From positions 3,162,001-3,226,000 of the forward strand of contig NZ_JAYRJY010000001.1 of assembly GCF_041906005.1 (NCBI RefSeq): DNA of 64,000 nucleotides, in the 5' to 3' direction. How positions within the stretch are numbered: the stretch's first letter is position 1; every line of letters starts with the position of its first letter. Positions 22,445 to 31,389 of this stretch are shown here, in pieces. The notes under the pieces are model-generated. The model saw only the letters and a list, made by a program, of their open reading frames with translations, was not told the origin of the DNA and ran no database searches. Source of the DNA: Ferrovibrio sp041906005. GTDB taxonomy: Bacteria > Pseudomonadota > Alphaproteobacteria > Ferrovibrionales > Ferrovibrionaceae. The position numbers and the translations under genes are program-made.

Positions 22445-24772
22445 ATGTCATTATCCTTCCTCTCCCTGATCGGAACGTCGCGTCGCCGCGCCGCCTGGTT
22501 GCTGGCCGAAGCCAGTCCGTTTGCCCGCGCCGTCACGCGCGGCACCACGTTGCTGGCCGCCAATACAGCCTATCGTGTGCTGGCCGGGCGATTGGGCCGG
22601 GAGGGCGGGATTCCGCCCGAGCAGTTGCTGGCCGGCGAGATCGGCAATGTCGAGACCCTGTCGCGCTTGCGCGCGCTGCTGCCGCTGGGGCGGGCCGTGC
22701 AGGAGGATTTCCCGCTTGAGCTGGGCGATGATTTCATGCCGCTCCGTGTCACCGGCATGCTGGTGCCGGGCCGGCGCGACTGGGTGATCTGGGATATCCA
22801 GGAGATGCCTGACAATGCCGCCGCGCTGATTGCAGTGCGGCAGCAGCGCGATGAATTGGCGGCCTTCATCGACAACGCACCCGTCGGGCTGTATTCCGTC
22901 GCGCCCGATGGCCGTTTCCTGTTCGCCAATCGCACTTTTGCCGCCTGGCTGGGGCTGCAGCCGGAACAACTGGTCGGCGGCAGTCTCGGCCTGTCGGATG
23001 TGTTGCAGCATGGCGAAGGCCGCGAAGGCGAGGCGATGACGCCGGACTGGGAAGGCGGCGAGGCCAAGCTGAAACCTGTCAAAGACGAGAAGGGTGATGT
23101 GGGCAAGGCCGGGCTTCGCCTGGTCAGTGTCAGTCAGACGGCCATTCCCGACCCCGAAGGCCATCCGCTGCGCTACAGCGCCGTGGTGCATGATCTGGGT
23201 CTTGAGTTGCGCCAACGCGGCACGCTGCGTCCGGTGGAGGCCGAGTTCCGCCGCTTCTTCGACCAGGCTCCTGTCGGCATCCTGGTGCTGGATGCTGCCG
23301 GCACCATCCGCGAAGCCAATGCCGCCTTCGCCGGTCTGTGCGGTCGCGACGACTGGCTGGGCCAGCGGCTGGCCGCCTTGGTGCGCGAGGAAGATGCGCT
23401 GGCTCTGACCCGGCATCTGGTGGCCCTGCGACGCGGCGAGATTTTCGGCCGCCCCCTGGAAGTCCGCCTGGCCGGTCCGCACGAACGCGTGGTGGAGGTG
23501 TTTGCGGCATCGTCGGCGGAACGCGATGACGGCCAGTCGGCGCAGCTTGTCTATCTGGTCGACACCACCGAGCAGCGCAGTCTGCAGACGCAGTTTCACC
23601 AGAGCCAGAAAATGCAGGCGGTGGGTCAGTTGGCCGGCGGCATCGCGCACGACTTCAATAACCTGCTCACCGCCATGATCGGCTTCTGCGACCTGCTGCT
23701 GCAGCGGCACCAGCCCGGCGACCAGTCTTTCGCCGATGTCATGCAGATCAAGCAGAATGCCAGCCGGGCCGCCAATCTGGTGCGGCAGCTGCTCGCCTTT
23801 TCACGCCAGCAGACCCTGGTGCCCAAGGTGCTGGACGTCACCGACGTACTGGCCGATCTGCGCAACCTCATCGGCCGCCTGATTGGCGAGACCATCACGC
23901 TGACCATGACCCATGGCCGCGATCTTGGCCTGGTGAAGGTGGACCAGGGTCAGCTCGAGCAGGTGATCATCAACCTGGCCGTCAATGCTCGCGATGCCAT
24001 GAGCGAGGGCGGCGAGTTGAAGATCCGCACGCTCAACTATCATGTCGACCGCGCCACCGAGTTGGGCGCCGAGACCGTTCCGCCCGGCGATTACGTGCTG
24101 ATCGAGGTAAGCGATACCGGTCACGGCATCGCGCCCGAGCATATGGCGAAGATCTTCGATCCCTTCTTCACCACCAAGGCGGTGGGCGCCGGCACCGGCC
24201 TGGGCCTGTCCACCGTCTATGGCATCATCAAGCAGACCGGCGGCTTCATTCATGTCGAAAGCGCGCCGGGGCAGGGAGCCAGCTTCCGCATCTATCTGCC
24301 GCGCTATCGGCCCAAGCCCGAGGAAATCGCGGCCAGCCGCAACGAGGCGCGTCCCGATACCCGCGATCTCACCGGTCGCGGCCTGGTGTTGCTGGTGGAG
24401 GACGAGGATGCCGTGCGTGCCTTTGCCGCCCGGGCGCTGCGCAACAAGGGTTACACCGTAATCGAGGCGGCCTCGGGCGAACAGGCGCTGGCCCTGCCGA
24501 CCGACCAGCTCAACCGGGTGGAACTGCTGATCTCCGACGTGGTGATGCCCAATCTGGACGGCCCCAGCCTGGCGGCGGCCCTGCGGCAGAGCCGTCCCGA
24601 CCTGAAAATTCTGTTTATCTCTGGTTATGCTGAAGACAGTTTACGCTCGAGTATGGCGAAATCGCCCCATGTGAACTTCCTGCCCAAGCCATTTTCCCTC
24701 AGCCAGCTGGCCGGAAAAGTGAAGGAAGTGATGGATGCCGAGCCCCCCGGCGGGAATCGCCCTGCGGCCTGA
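22445..24772 (+). CDS. cckA: hybrid sensor histidine kinase of the CckA type
   Basis: This 775-aa PAS-PAS-kinase-receiver protein matches CckA, the kinase/phosphatase that feeds the ChpT-CtrA/CpdR relay controlling cell cycle and motility. PAS-like segments cover about 135-250 and 265-375. The H-box GIAHDFNNLLTAMIGF gives phospho-acceptor H402. The ATPase domain has INLAVNARDAM, VSDTGHGI and GTGLGLSTVYGI. The receiver has VEDED and phospho-acceptor D698 (ISDVVMPNLDG). The ending GYAEDSLRSSM...HVNFLPKPFSLSQLA is characteristic of CckA. The two N-terminal membrane helices of Caulobacter CckA are not evident. It is nearly joined to flhB, so it may be co-transcribed. Confidence 0.88.
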   Translation: MSLSFLSLIGTSRRRAAWLLAEASPFARAVTRGTTLLAANTAYRVLAGRLGREGGIPPEQLLAGEIGNVETLSRLRALLPLGRAVQEDFPLELGDDFMPLRVTGMLVPGRRDWVIWDIQEMPDNAAALIAVRQQRDELAAFIDNAPVGLYSVAPDGRFLFANRTFAAWLGLQPEQLVGGSLGLSDVLQHGEGREGEAMTPDWEGGEAKLKPVKDEKGDVGKAGLRLVSVSQTAIPDPEGHPLRYSAVVHDLGLELRQRGTLRPVEAEFRRFFDQAPVGILVLDAAGTIREANAAFAGLCGRDDWLGQRLAALVREEDALALTRHLVALRRGEIFGRPLEVRLAGPHERVVEVFAASSAERDDGQSAQLVYLVDTTEQRSLQTQFHQSQKMQAVGQLAGGIAHDFNNLLTAMIGFCDLLLQRHQPGDQSFADVMQIKQNASRAANLVRQLLAFSRQQTLVPKVLDVTDVLADLRNLIGRLIGETITLTMTHGRDLGLVKVDQGQLEQVIINLAVNARDAMSEGGELKIRTLNYHVDRATELGAETVPPGDYVLIEVSDTGHGIAPEHMAKIFDPFFTTKAVGAGTGLGLSTVYGIIKQTGGFIHVESAPGQGASFRIYLPRYRPKPEEIAASRNEARPDTRDLTGRGLVLLVEDEDAVRAFAARALRNKGYTVIEAASGEQALALPTDQLNRVELLISDVVMPNLDGPSLAAALRQSRPDLKILFISGYAEDSLRSSMAKSPHVNFLPKPFSLSQLAGKVKEVMDAEPPGGNRPAA

Positions 24773-24802
24773 ACGGCCGCGAACCTGGCTGAAATAGACC
24801 GG

Positions 24803-24817
24803 GAACATCCTGCGAAT
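24803..24817 (+). promoter_or_regulatory. candidate LexA box GAAC-N7-GAAT upstream of recA
   Basis: GAAC (24803-24806), seven bases, then GAAT (24814-24817) matches seven of eight positions of the alphaproteobacterial SOS box GAAC-N7-GAAC. It is 130 nt before the recA start. Further GAAC words occur at 24771 and 24781, but not with the correct spacing. Confidence 0.4.
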
Positions 24818-24946
24818 GAAGTGAAAAAACCCTGTCAGGGCAGGGACTTGTTGATTTCGCTGGACAATGGCAACTTTATGAGAACATATAGGGTCATTAG
24901 CGCGTATCGTTGCAAATCCACCGGCCCCATGAAAGGATGCCCCCGC

Positions 24947-26020
24947 ATGTCGTCCCCCAATCTTCGCGTCGTGGAAAAAGAGAACATGGACAAGGGTAAG
25001 GCGCTGGAAGCCGCGCTCTCGCAGATCGAGCGCACCTTCGGCAAAGGCTCCGTGATGAAGCTGGGGGCGCGTCAGAGTATCGAGATCGAATCGGTCTCGA
25101 CCGGCTCGCTCGGCCTCGACATCGCCCTTGGCATCGGCGGCCTGCCGCGCGGCCGCATCGTGGAGGTCTACGGCCCGGAAAGCTCGGGCAAGACCACCAT
25201 CGCCCTGCATGTGGTGGCCGAGGCCCAGAAGAAGGGCGGCACCTGCGCCTTCATCGATGCCGAGCATGCCTTGGACCCGTCCTATGCCCGCAAGCTGGGC
25301 GTCAATATCGGTGAATTGCTGATCTCGCAGCCCGATACCGGCGAACAGGCGCTGGAAATCGCCGATACGCTGGTGCGGTCGGGTGCCGTGGACGTGCTGG
25401 TGGTCGACTCCGTCGCCGCCCTGGTGCCGCAGGCCGAACTGGAAGGCGAGATGGGCGACACCCATGTCGGCCTGCAGGCCCGCCTGATGAGCCAGGCCCT
25501 GCGCAAGCTCACCGCCTCGATCTCCAAGTCCAATACCATGGTGATCTTCATCAACCAGATCCGCATGAAGATCGGCGTGATGTTCGGCAACCCGGAAACC
25601 ACCACCGGCGGCAACGCGCTGAAATTCTATGCTTCGGTCCGCCTCGACGTGCGCCGTATCGGCTCGATCAAGGTGCGCGACGAGGTGGTCGGCAACCAGA
25701 CCCGCGTCAAGGTGGTCAAGAACAAGGTGGCCCCCCCGTTCAAGGTGGTCGATTTCGACATCATGTATGGCGAAGGCATCTCCAAGACCGGCGAGCTGAT
25801 CGACCTGGGCGTGAAGGCCAATGTGGTCGACAAGTCGGGCGCCTGGTTCTCCTTCGACAGCCAGCGGATCGGCCAGGGCCGCGAGCAGGCCAAGGTATTT
25901 CTGAAGGAAAATCCGGAGGTTGCCGAAAAGATTGAAGCTGCGATCAAGGCCAATTCGGGCATTGTCGCCGCCGCCATCGATGCCGGCGCGGATGCCTCGG
26001 AGACCGAGGACGCAGATTGA
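24947..26020 (+). CDS. recA: recombinase RecA
   Basis: This 357-aa protein binds single-stranded DNA, performs strand exchange and promotes LexA self-cleavage. Walker A is GPESSGKTT, and VVDSVAALVP is the Walker B region. The L2 loop region MKIGVMFGNPETTTGGNALKF and the acidic C-terminus (ASETEDAD) are standard. The ATG at 24947 follows AAAGGA by about 10 nt; the open frame upstream covers the promoter. A strong terminator follows, so the gene is monocistronic. Confidence 0.97.
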   Translation: MSSPNLRVVEKENMDKGKALEAALSQIERTFGKGSVMKLGARQSIEIESVSTGSLGLDIALGIGGLPRGRIVEVYGPESSGKTTIALHVVAEAQKKGGTCAFIDAEHALDPSYARKLGVNIGELLISQPDTGEQALEIADTLVRSGAVDVLVVDSVAALVPQAELEGEMGDTHVGLQARLMSQALRKLTASISKSNTMVIFINQIRMKIGVMFGNPETTTGGNALKFYASVRLDVRRIGSIKVRDEVVGNQTRVKVVKNKVAPPFKVVDFDIMYGEGISKTGELIDLGVKANVVDKSGAWFSFDSQRIGQGREQAKVFLKENPEVAEKIEAAIKANSGIVAAAIDAGADASETEDAD

Positions 26021-26074
26021 TTTTTCCCCTCGCGCCGCTATCTCGCGGCGTATGAGTTCTCTCCTCCATGGGAA

Positions 26075-26110
26075 CCCCGGTACCGGAGCTCGGTACCGGG
26101 GTCTTTTTTT
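26075..26110 (+). terminator. recA terminator
   Basis: A perfect 11-bp stem CCCCGGTACCG (26075-26085) and CGGTACCGGGG (26091-26101) with a 5-nt loop is followed by TCTTTTTTT. It is the strongest intrinsic terminator seen in the window. Confidence 0.95.
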
Positions 26111-26304
26111 GCCCTAAAGCTGGGCAGTTAACCGCTTCCAGGCCGCCTTTCCGCTGGCTGGACAGGGGTTTCCCGGGGCGTTAATTAAGTCCTCTTGCCG
26201 GGTGGCCCGGGGGTGAAAATCCTTAACGGCCGGCCCGGCCCAGACAGCAGAAATTCCGCCGGCCGGCCCATTCGCCGCCGGCCTTGATCAGGGGTGTGAA
26301 GTCC

Positions 26305-28953
26305 ATGTCCTCCGCCAGCGATATCCGGCAGGCTTTCCTCGACTATTTCGCCAAGGCCGGGCACCAGGTGGTGGATTCATCGCCGCTGGTGCCGCGCAAC
26401 GATCCCACCCTGATGTTCACCAATGCCGGCATGGTGCAGTTCAAGAATGTATTCACCGGCCAGGAAAAGCGCCCCTATACCCGCGCCGCCACCTCGCAGA
26501 AATGCGTGCGGGCCGGCGGCAAGCATAACGACCTGGATAACGTCGGTTATACTGCCCGGCATCACACCTTCTTCGAGATGCTCGGCAACTTCTCCTTCGG
26601 CGATTACTTCAAGGAAGAGGCGATCCCGTTTGCCTGGAACCTGATCACCAGGGAATACGGCCTGCCCAAGGACAAGCTCTGGGTCACCGTCTATCACGAC
26701 GACGACCAGGCCTTTAACATCTGGAAGAAGGTGGCGGGCCTGCCCGACGAGCGCATCGTGCGCATCGCCACGTCTGACAATTTCTGGGCCATGGGCGATA
26801 CCGGCCCCTGCGGCCCCTGCTCGGAAATCTTCTACGATCACGGCGACAAGGTGGCCGGCGGCCCGCCGGGCAGCCCGGATGCCGATGGCGACCGCTATAT
26901 CGAGATCTGGAATCTCGTGTTCATGCAGTTCGAGCAGGTGACGAAGGAGCAGCGCATCAGCCTGCCCAAGCCCTCGATCGATACCGGCATGGGCCTGGAG
27001 CGCATCACCGCGGTGATGCAGGGCAAGCACGACAATTACGATATCGACATCATGCGCACGCTGATCGAAGCGTCGGCCGATTTCGCGCATACCGATGCCG
27101 ATGGCGAACACAAGATGAGCCACCGCGTGATCGCCGATCACCTGCGCTCGTCCTGCTTCCTGATCGCCGATGGCGTGCTGCCGTCAAACGAGGGTCGCGG
27201 CTACGTGCTGCGCCGCATTATGCGCCGCGCCATGCGCCATGCCCAGTTGATGGGCTGCAAGGAGCCGCTGATGCACCGCCTGGTGCCCGCGCTGGTTTCG
27301 GTTATGGGGCGCGCCTATCCCGAACTCGGCCGCGCCGAAAGCCTGATCAGCGAGACGCTGAAGCTGGAGGAAACCCGCTTCAAGCAGACGCTGGATCGTG
27401 GCCTCAAGCTGCTGGACGAAGCCACCACCGGCATGTCGAAGGGCGACATGCTGCCGGGCGAAGTGGCTTTCAAGCTGTATGATACCTATGGCTTCCCCCT
27501 CGACCTGACCCAGGATGCCCTGCGTCTGCGTGGCATCAACGTCAATCTCGATGGTTTTCAGGAGGCCATGGCCGCCCAGCGCGCCGAGGCCCGCAAGGCC
27601 TGGGCCGGTTCGGGCGAGGCGGCCACCGAGAAGGTGTGGTTCGACATCAAGGAAGAGCAGGGCGCCAGCGAATTCCTCGGCTACGACACCGAAGCCGCCG
27701 AAGGTCGCATCGATGCCATCGTGGTGAACGGACAGCCGGTGCAGGAGGCCAAGGCCGGTGCCGAGGTCGCCGTCGTGCTGAACCAGACGCCGTTCTATGC
27801 CGAATCCGGCGGCCAGGTCGGCGATACCGGCGTGATTGCCACCGCCGGCGGCGCGAAGGTGCAGATCTCTGACACGCAGAAGAAACTCGGCCTGCTGCAT
27901 GTGCATGTCGGCAAGGTGGTGGAAGGCAATCTGAAAGTCGGCGACATGGCGACGCTCACCGTCGATCATGCCCGTCGCAGCGCGATCCGTGCCAACCACT
28001 CGGCCACCCATCTGCTGCATGCCGCCCTGCGGCGCAAGCTGGGCGACCATGTCACGCAGAAGGGCTCGCTGGTCTCGCCGGATCGCTTCCGCTTCGATAT
28101 CAGCCATCCCAAGCCGCTCAGCGCCGACGAGACCCTGGCCGTCGAGGCCGAGGTGAACGAGATCGTGCGCCAGAACAGCGACGTCACCACCCGCCTGATG
28201 ACGCCCGACGAAGCCATTGCCGCCGGCGCCATGGCCCTGTTCGGAGAAAAATACGGCGACGAGGTGCGTGTGCTGGCCATGGGCAAGCTGGATGGCGGCA
28301 AGGATTATTCGGTTGAACTCTGCGGCGGCACCCATGTGCGCCGCACTGGCGATATCGGTCTGTTCAAGATCGTCAATGAAGGCGCCGTGGCCGCCGGTGT
28401 GCGTCGTATCGAGGCGCTGACCGGCGAGGCGGCGCGCGCCTATTTCGCCGAACAGGAAGAGACCCTGAAAGCCGCCGCCGATGCGCTGAAGGCCCAGCCG
28501 CGCGAGGTGCCGCAGCGCCTGACCGCCCTGCTGGAGGAAAAGCGCAAGCTGGAGCGCGAGCTTTCCGAACTGCGCAAGCAGCTCGCCACCGGTGGCGGTG
28601 CGGGCGGTCCGCAGGTGAAGGACCTCAACGGCGTGAAATATGCCGCCCGCCGGCTGGATGGCGTGCCGGCCAAGGACCTGCGCGGCATGGTCGACGCGCT
28701 GAAGAAGGAGCTTGGCTCCGGCGTCGTCGCGCTCACCTCCGTTGCCGACGGCAAGGTGGCCGTGGTGGTCGGCGTCAGCGCTGATCTCACCGCGAAGCTG
28801 AATGCCGCCGATCTGGTCAAGATCGCCACCCCGCTGATTGGCGGCCAGGGTGGCGGCGGCCGGCCCGATTTCGCCCAGGGCGGCGGTGCCGATCCGACGG
28901 GCGCCGAGAAAGCGCTGGATGCCATCGCAGCCGAGATCGGCAAGGCAGCGTGA
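26305..28953 (+). CDS. alaS: alanyl-tRNA synthetase
   Basis: This 882-aa class II synthetase charges tRNA-Ala. The N-terminal catalytic core has HQVVDSSPLVPRNDPTLMFT and GMVQFKNVFTG. The editing domain carries the zinc ligands HSATH and CGGTH (SVELCGGTHVRRTGD). The C-Ala domain ends with the usual Gly-rich QGGGGRPDFAQGGG. The ATG at 26305 gives the normal start; an ATT/GTG region upstream is less likely. recA-alaS neighbourhood is common in alphaproteobacteria. The K+ channel gene overlaps its stop. Confidence 0.97.
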   Translation: MSSASDIRQAFLDYFAKAGHQVVDSSPLVPRNDPTLMFTNAGMVQFKNVFTGQEKRPYTRAATSQKCVRAGGKHNDLDNVGYTARHHTFFEMLGNFSFGDYFKEEAIPFAWNLITREYGLPKDKLWVTVYHDDDQAFNIWKKVAGLPDERIVRIATSDNFWAMGDTGPCGPCSEIFYDHGDKVAGGPPGSPDADGDRYIEIWNLVFMQFEQVTKEQRISLPKPSIDTGMGLERITAVMQGKHDNYDIDIMRTLIEASADFAHTDADGEHKMSHRVIADHLRSSCFLIADGVLPSNEGRGYVLRRIMRRAMRHAQLMGCKEPLMHRLVPALVSVMGRAYPELGRAESLISETLKLEETRFKQTLDRGLKLLDEATTGMSKGDMLPGEVAFKLYDTYGFPLDLTQDALRLRGINVNLDGFQEAMAAQRAEARKAWAGSGEAATEKVWFDIKEEQGASEFLGYDTEAAEGRIDAIVVNGQPVQEAKAGAEVAVVLNQTPFYAESGGQVGDTGVIATAGGAKVQISDTQKKLGLLHVHVGKVVEGNLKVGDMATLTVDHARRSAIRANHSATHLLHAALRRKLGDHVTQKGSLVSPDRFRFDISHPKPLSADETLAVEAEVNEIVRQNSDVTTRLMTPDEAIAAGAMALFGEKYGDEVRVLAMGKLDGGKDYSVELCGGTHVRRTGDIGLFKIVNEGAVAAGVRRIEALTGEAARAYFAEQEETLKAAADALKAQPREVPQRLTALLEEKRKLERELSELRKQLATGGGAGGPQVKDLNGVKYAARRLDGVPAKDLRGMVDALKKELGSGVVALTSVADGKVAVVVGVSADLTAKLNAADLVKIATPLIGGQGGGGRPDFAQGGGADPTGAEKALDAIAAEIGKAA

Positions 28954-30173
28954 CCTCGGGGCGCTACAAGCGCCACGCCGCCGCCACAGCCGATGGAGGC
29001 TGGCGGCGGTTCTGCTTTGAGCTGCTGGCCGATGATCTGGCAGATGCCGGCTTTGGCCATCGGCTGGTCTCGAGCCTGATCCTGCTCGGCATCGCGACCT
29101 GCGCGCTCGCCATCGTGCTGGTCACCGTTCCCGGACTGGATGCGCGCAGCGGCTTCTGGCTCGACCGTGTGCGCGAAGCCACCGATATCCTGTTCACGGT
29201 CGAATACCTGCTGCGCATCTGGATCGCGCCGGATTACATCCATGCCGGCCGTACCGGCGCCGCGGCAATGCGCCGACGTTATATGATGTCGTTTCCGGGC
29301 GTCATCGATCTGCTGGTGATCCTGCCCTTCTGGATCAACCTGATTGTGCCGTTTCCGCGTGACCTGTTTCTGACGCTGGAAATGTTCACCCTGTTCAAGC
29401 TGGCGCGCTACCTGCCGGGCTTAAGCATGGTCGCCGGCGTGCTGCGGCGGGAAATGTCGGCCCTGGGTGCCGCGCTGATGACGGTCGGCGTACTGCTGGT
29501 GATCGCGTCCTGCATCATGTACGTGCTGGAGAACGAGACCCAGCCCGAGGTTTTCGGCTCGATCCCGCAAGCCTTGTGGTGGGGGATCGTCACGGTGGGC
29601 TCTGTCGGGTACGGCGACATGATTCCGGTCACGCCGTTGGGCAAGCTGTTCAACGGCTTTGTCATCGTGCTGGGTGTGGCCACCTTTGCCATCCCGGCCG
29701 GTCTGCTCGCCTCGGGTTTCGCCGAGGAATTCAAGCGCCGCGAATTCATGGTGACCTGGCGCGCGGTGGCATCGTTGCCAATCTTCAGCCAGCTCGATGC
29801 CAGTTCGATCGCCGAGATCGCCAGTCTGCTCAAGCCGCAGGTGGTGCCGGCCGGCGCGGTAATCGTGCGCAGGGGCGACCGCGCGGAAGCGATGTTCTTC
29901 ATCATGGCCGGCGAGGTGGAGGTGGAAATCCTGCCCGAGCCCGTGGTGCTGGGGCCGGGCCAGCATTTCGGCGAGATCGCGCTGCTCAATCGCACCGATC
30001 GCACCGCCACCGTCAGCGCCGTATCCGCCTGCCGCCTGCTTACACTGGATGTGGCGGATTTCCAGCGCCTGTTGCAGGTGCATCCGGCCATCCGCGAGCA
30101 TATTTCCAACCTGGCCGAACAGCGTGCCGCACAAAGGAAAACAGCGGAGGGCGATACGCCCCCCGCCGTCTAG
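28950..30173 (+). CDS. cyclic-nucleotide-gated potassium channel
   Basis: This 407-aa protein has six membrane helices, a pore and a C-terminal cyclic-nucleotide-binding domain, like MlotiK1 of Mesorhizobium. The selectivity filter is TVGSVGYGD (about residues 216-224), which indicates K+ selectivity. The S4 region (LFKLARYLPGLSMV) has few regular charges, so voltage sensing is likely weak. The binding cassette shows FGEIALLNRTDRTATVSA, with the Arg that contacts the cyclic phosphate. A GTG start overlaps the alaS stop (GTGA), an unexpected coupling for a channel. It converges with the GST gene and overlaps it by 3 nt. Confidence 0.88.
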   Translation: MTSGRYKRHAAATADGGWRRFCFELLADDLADAGFGHRLVSSLILLGIATCALAIVLVTVPGLDARSGFWLDRVREATDILFTVEYLLRIWIAPDYIHAGRTGAAAMRRRYMMSFPGVIDLLVILPFWINLIVPFPRDLFLTLEMFTLFKLARYLPGLSMVAGVLRREMSALGAALMTVGVLLVIASCIMYVLENETQPEVFGSIPQALWWGIVTVGSVGYGDMIPVTPLGKLFNGFVIVLGVATFAIPAGLLASGFAEEFKRREFMVTWRAVASLPIFSQLDASSIAEIASLLKPQVVPAGAVIVRRGDRAEAMFFIMAGEVEVEILPEPVVLGPGQHFGEIALLNRTDRTATVSAVSACRLLTLDVADFQRLLQVHPAIREHISNLAEQRAAQRKTAEGDTPPAV

Positions 30174-30844
30174 GCAGCGGCTTTCATCAGGCTCGACAGA
30201 TACGAGCCGCGGTTACGCAGGAAGATATCCAGCAGCTTCGGATAGTCGGGCGACACGGCCTCTCTTATGCTTGTCCGCGCCGCAAGCACGCGTCGCCAGG
30301 CCTGCAGGTTCGGTTTTCCGTCGAAGAAACCGGGATCGATATATTGCTCGAACACGTCGAAATACCGGAAGACCGGGCCGAATGCGGCATCGACCAGGGA
30401 AAAATCCGCGCCTGAGAAATACGGCCCTTCCCGGTTCGCCAGCTCATCCTCCAGACGCTGGAATTTGGTGGCGATATCCGCCGTCTTCCGCTCAAGGCCG
30501 GCGGCATCGGAGGCGATATAGAATCCCCAGATGTCATTCAGCAGCGAAGACGCGAATTCGATCCAGGCGCGGTGCTGGGCGCGCCGGATCGGATCGGCGG
30601 GATGCAGGCGGGGCGCGATCGTCTCGTCCAGGTAATCGCAGATCGCGGCGGACTCAAAGAGCACGGCATCGTCCACCACCAGCAGCGGAACCTTGCCCAG
30701 TGGTGAAAGGGCCCTGAACCACTCGGGCTTGTTGCCCAGGTCAACCACAATGCGCTCGAATGAGACCTGCTTTTCCGTTAGGGTGATGGCCGCGCGCTGC
30801 ACGTAAGGGCAGAGCGCATGGCTGACCAGTTTCAGTTGCGTCAT
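30170..30844 (-). CDS. glutathione S-transferase family protein
   Basis: This 224-aa protein has a thioredoxin-like N-terminal domain (LVSHALCPYVQRA, with Cys12 as likely active residue) and VPLLVVDDAVLFESAAICDYL, the glutathione gamma-Glu binding motif with ESAAI. An all-helical C-terminal domain follows. It is close to the omega/stringent-starvation-like classes. AAGGAG lies 7 nt before the ATG at 30844. It follows the DoxX gene by 10 nt, and the LysR gene is divergent; this trio likely forms one small detoxification unit. Confidence 0.9.
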   Translation of the reverse strand: MTQLKLVSHALCPYVQRAAITLTEKQVSFERIVVDLGNKPEWFRALSPLGKVPLLVVDDAVLFESAAICDYLDETIAPRLHPADPIRRAQHRAWIEFASSLLNDIWGFYIASDAAGLERKTADIATKFQRLEDELANREGPYFSGADFSLVDAAFGPVFRYFDVFEQYIDPGFFDGKPNLQAWRRVLAARTSIREAVSPDYPKLLDIFLRNRGSYLSSLMKAAA

Positions 30845-30854
30845 GATCGGCTCC

Positions 30855-31268
30855 TTATCCGGCGCGGACGGCGCGGAACCGGAGAGCGCCACCGCCGACA
30901 AGGGCCTGCGCCACACAGAGCACCAGCAGATATGCCGGATATTCCCAGCCGCCATTCGATGCCGAAAAGACCCAGCCGTTTCCGGCATGTACATACCAGG
31001 CACCGATCAGGATGGGAGAAAGGGCGAGCGCCACAATGCGCGTCTGGATGCCGGCGATCAGCATCAGGCCGCCGACCGTTTCCGCCAGGGCCGTGACATA
31101 GGCGAGCCAGCCGGGCAGGCCGATGCCTTCGAAGAAGGCTGCCGTGCCGGCCAGGCCAAACACGAAGACTTTCAGCAGCAGGCCATGGGCCAGAAACATG
31201 ACGCCAAGGCTGACGCGCAGCAGGGCAATGCCGTAGTCGCGGCTGGCGGGCGAGGTGAGGTCGATCAT
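30855..31268 (-). CDS. DoxX family membrane protein
   Basis: This 137-aa protein has four hydrophobic helices and the DoxX pattern ALLRVSLGVMFLAHGLLLK, then an ALAETVGGLMLIAGIQTR segment. DoxX proteins are small inner-membrane proteins, some tied to quinone reduction or thiol stress. It precedes the GST gene, most likely in one operon, and is divergent from a LysR regulator. The ATG at 31268 is chosen because the open frame beyond it crosses the shared promoter. Confidence 0.85.
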   Translation of the reverse strand: MIDLTSPASRDYGIALLRVSLGVMFLAHGLLLKVFVFGLAGTAAFFEGIGLPGWLAYVTALAETVGGLMLIAGIQTRIVALALSPILIGAWYVHAGNGWVFSASNGGWEYPAYLLVLCVAQALVGGGALRFRAVRAG

Positions 31269-31315
31269 CGGGCGGTCTCCGCAGGTTGGTTCCGCTGCCG
31301 AAGTACCGCCTTCCA

Positions 31316-31365
31316 TTTTGCAAATCCATATGCACTTTTGGAAATTCAATTTGCATGACTGCAAA
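31316..31365. promoter_or_regulatory. cluster of TTTGCA/TGCAAA repeats, likely LysR operator
   Basis: TTTTGCAAAT (31316-31325) and the inverted repeat TTTGCA-N4-TGCAAA (31350-31365) sit between the divergent doxX and lysR genes, with further partial copies between and after them. Two phased sites are what a LysR regulator needs. The region is AT-rich and must contain both promoters. Confidence 0.6.
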
Positions 31366-31389
31366 CGGGCAAATGGTTATGCTGATGCC

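Noticed and set aside
24821..24946. Longer RecA start
   Set aside because: The extra 42 residues have no counterpart in RecA and cover the promoter and LexA-box region.
26157..26290. GGCCGGC/GCCGGCC repeats between recA and alaS as a riboswitch or T-box
   Set aside because: No T-box specifier or terminator/antiterminator pattern is visible; such GC repeats are common in this DNA.
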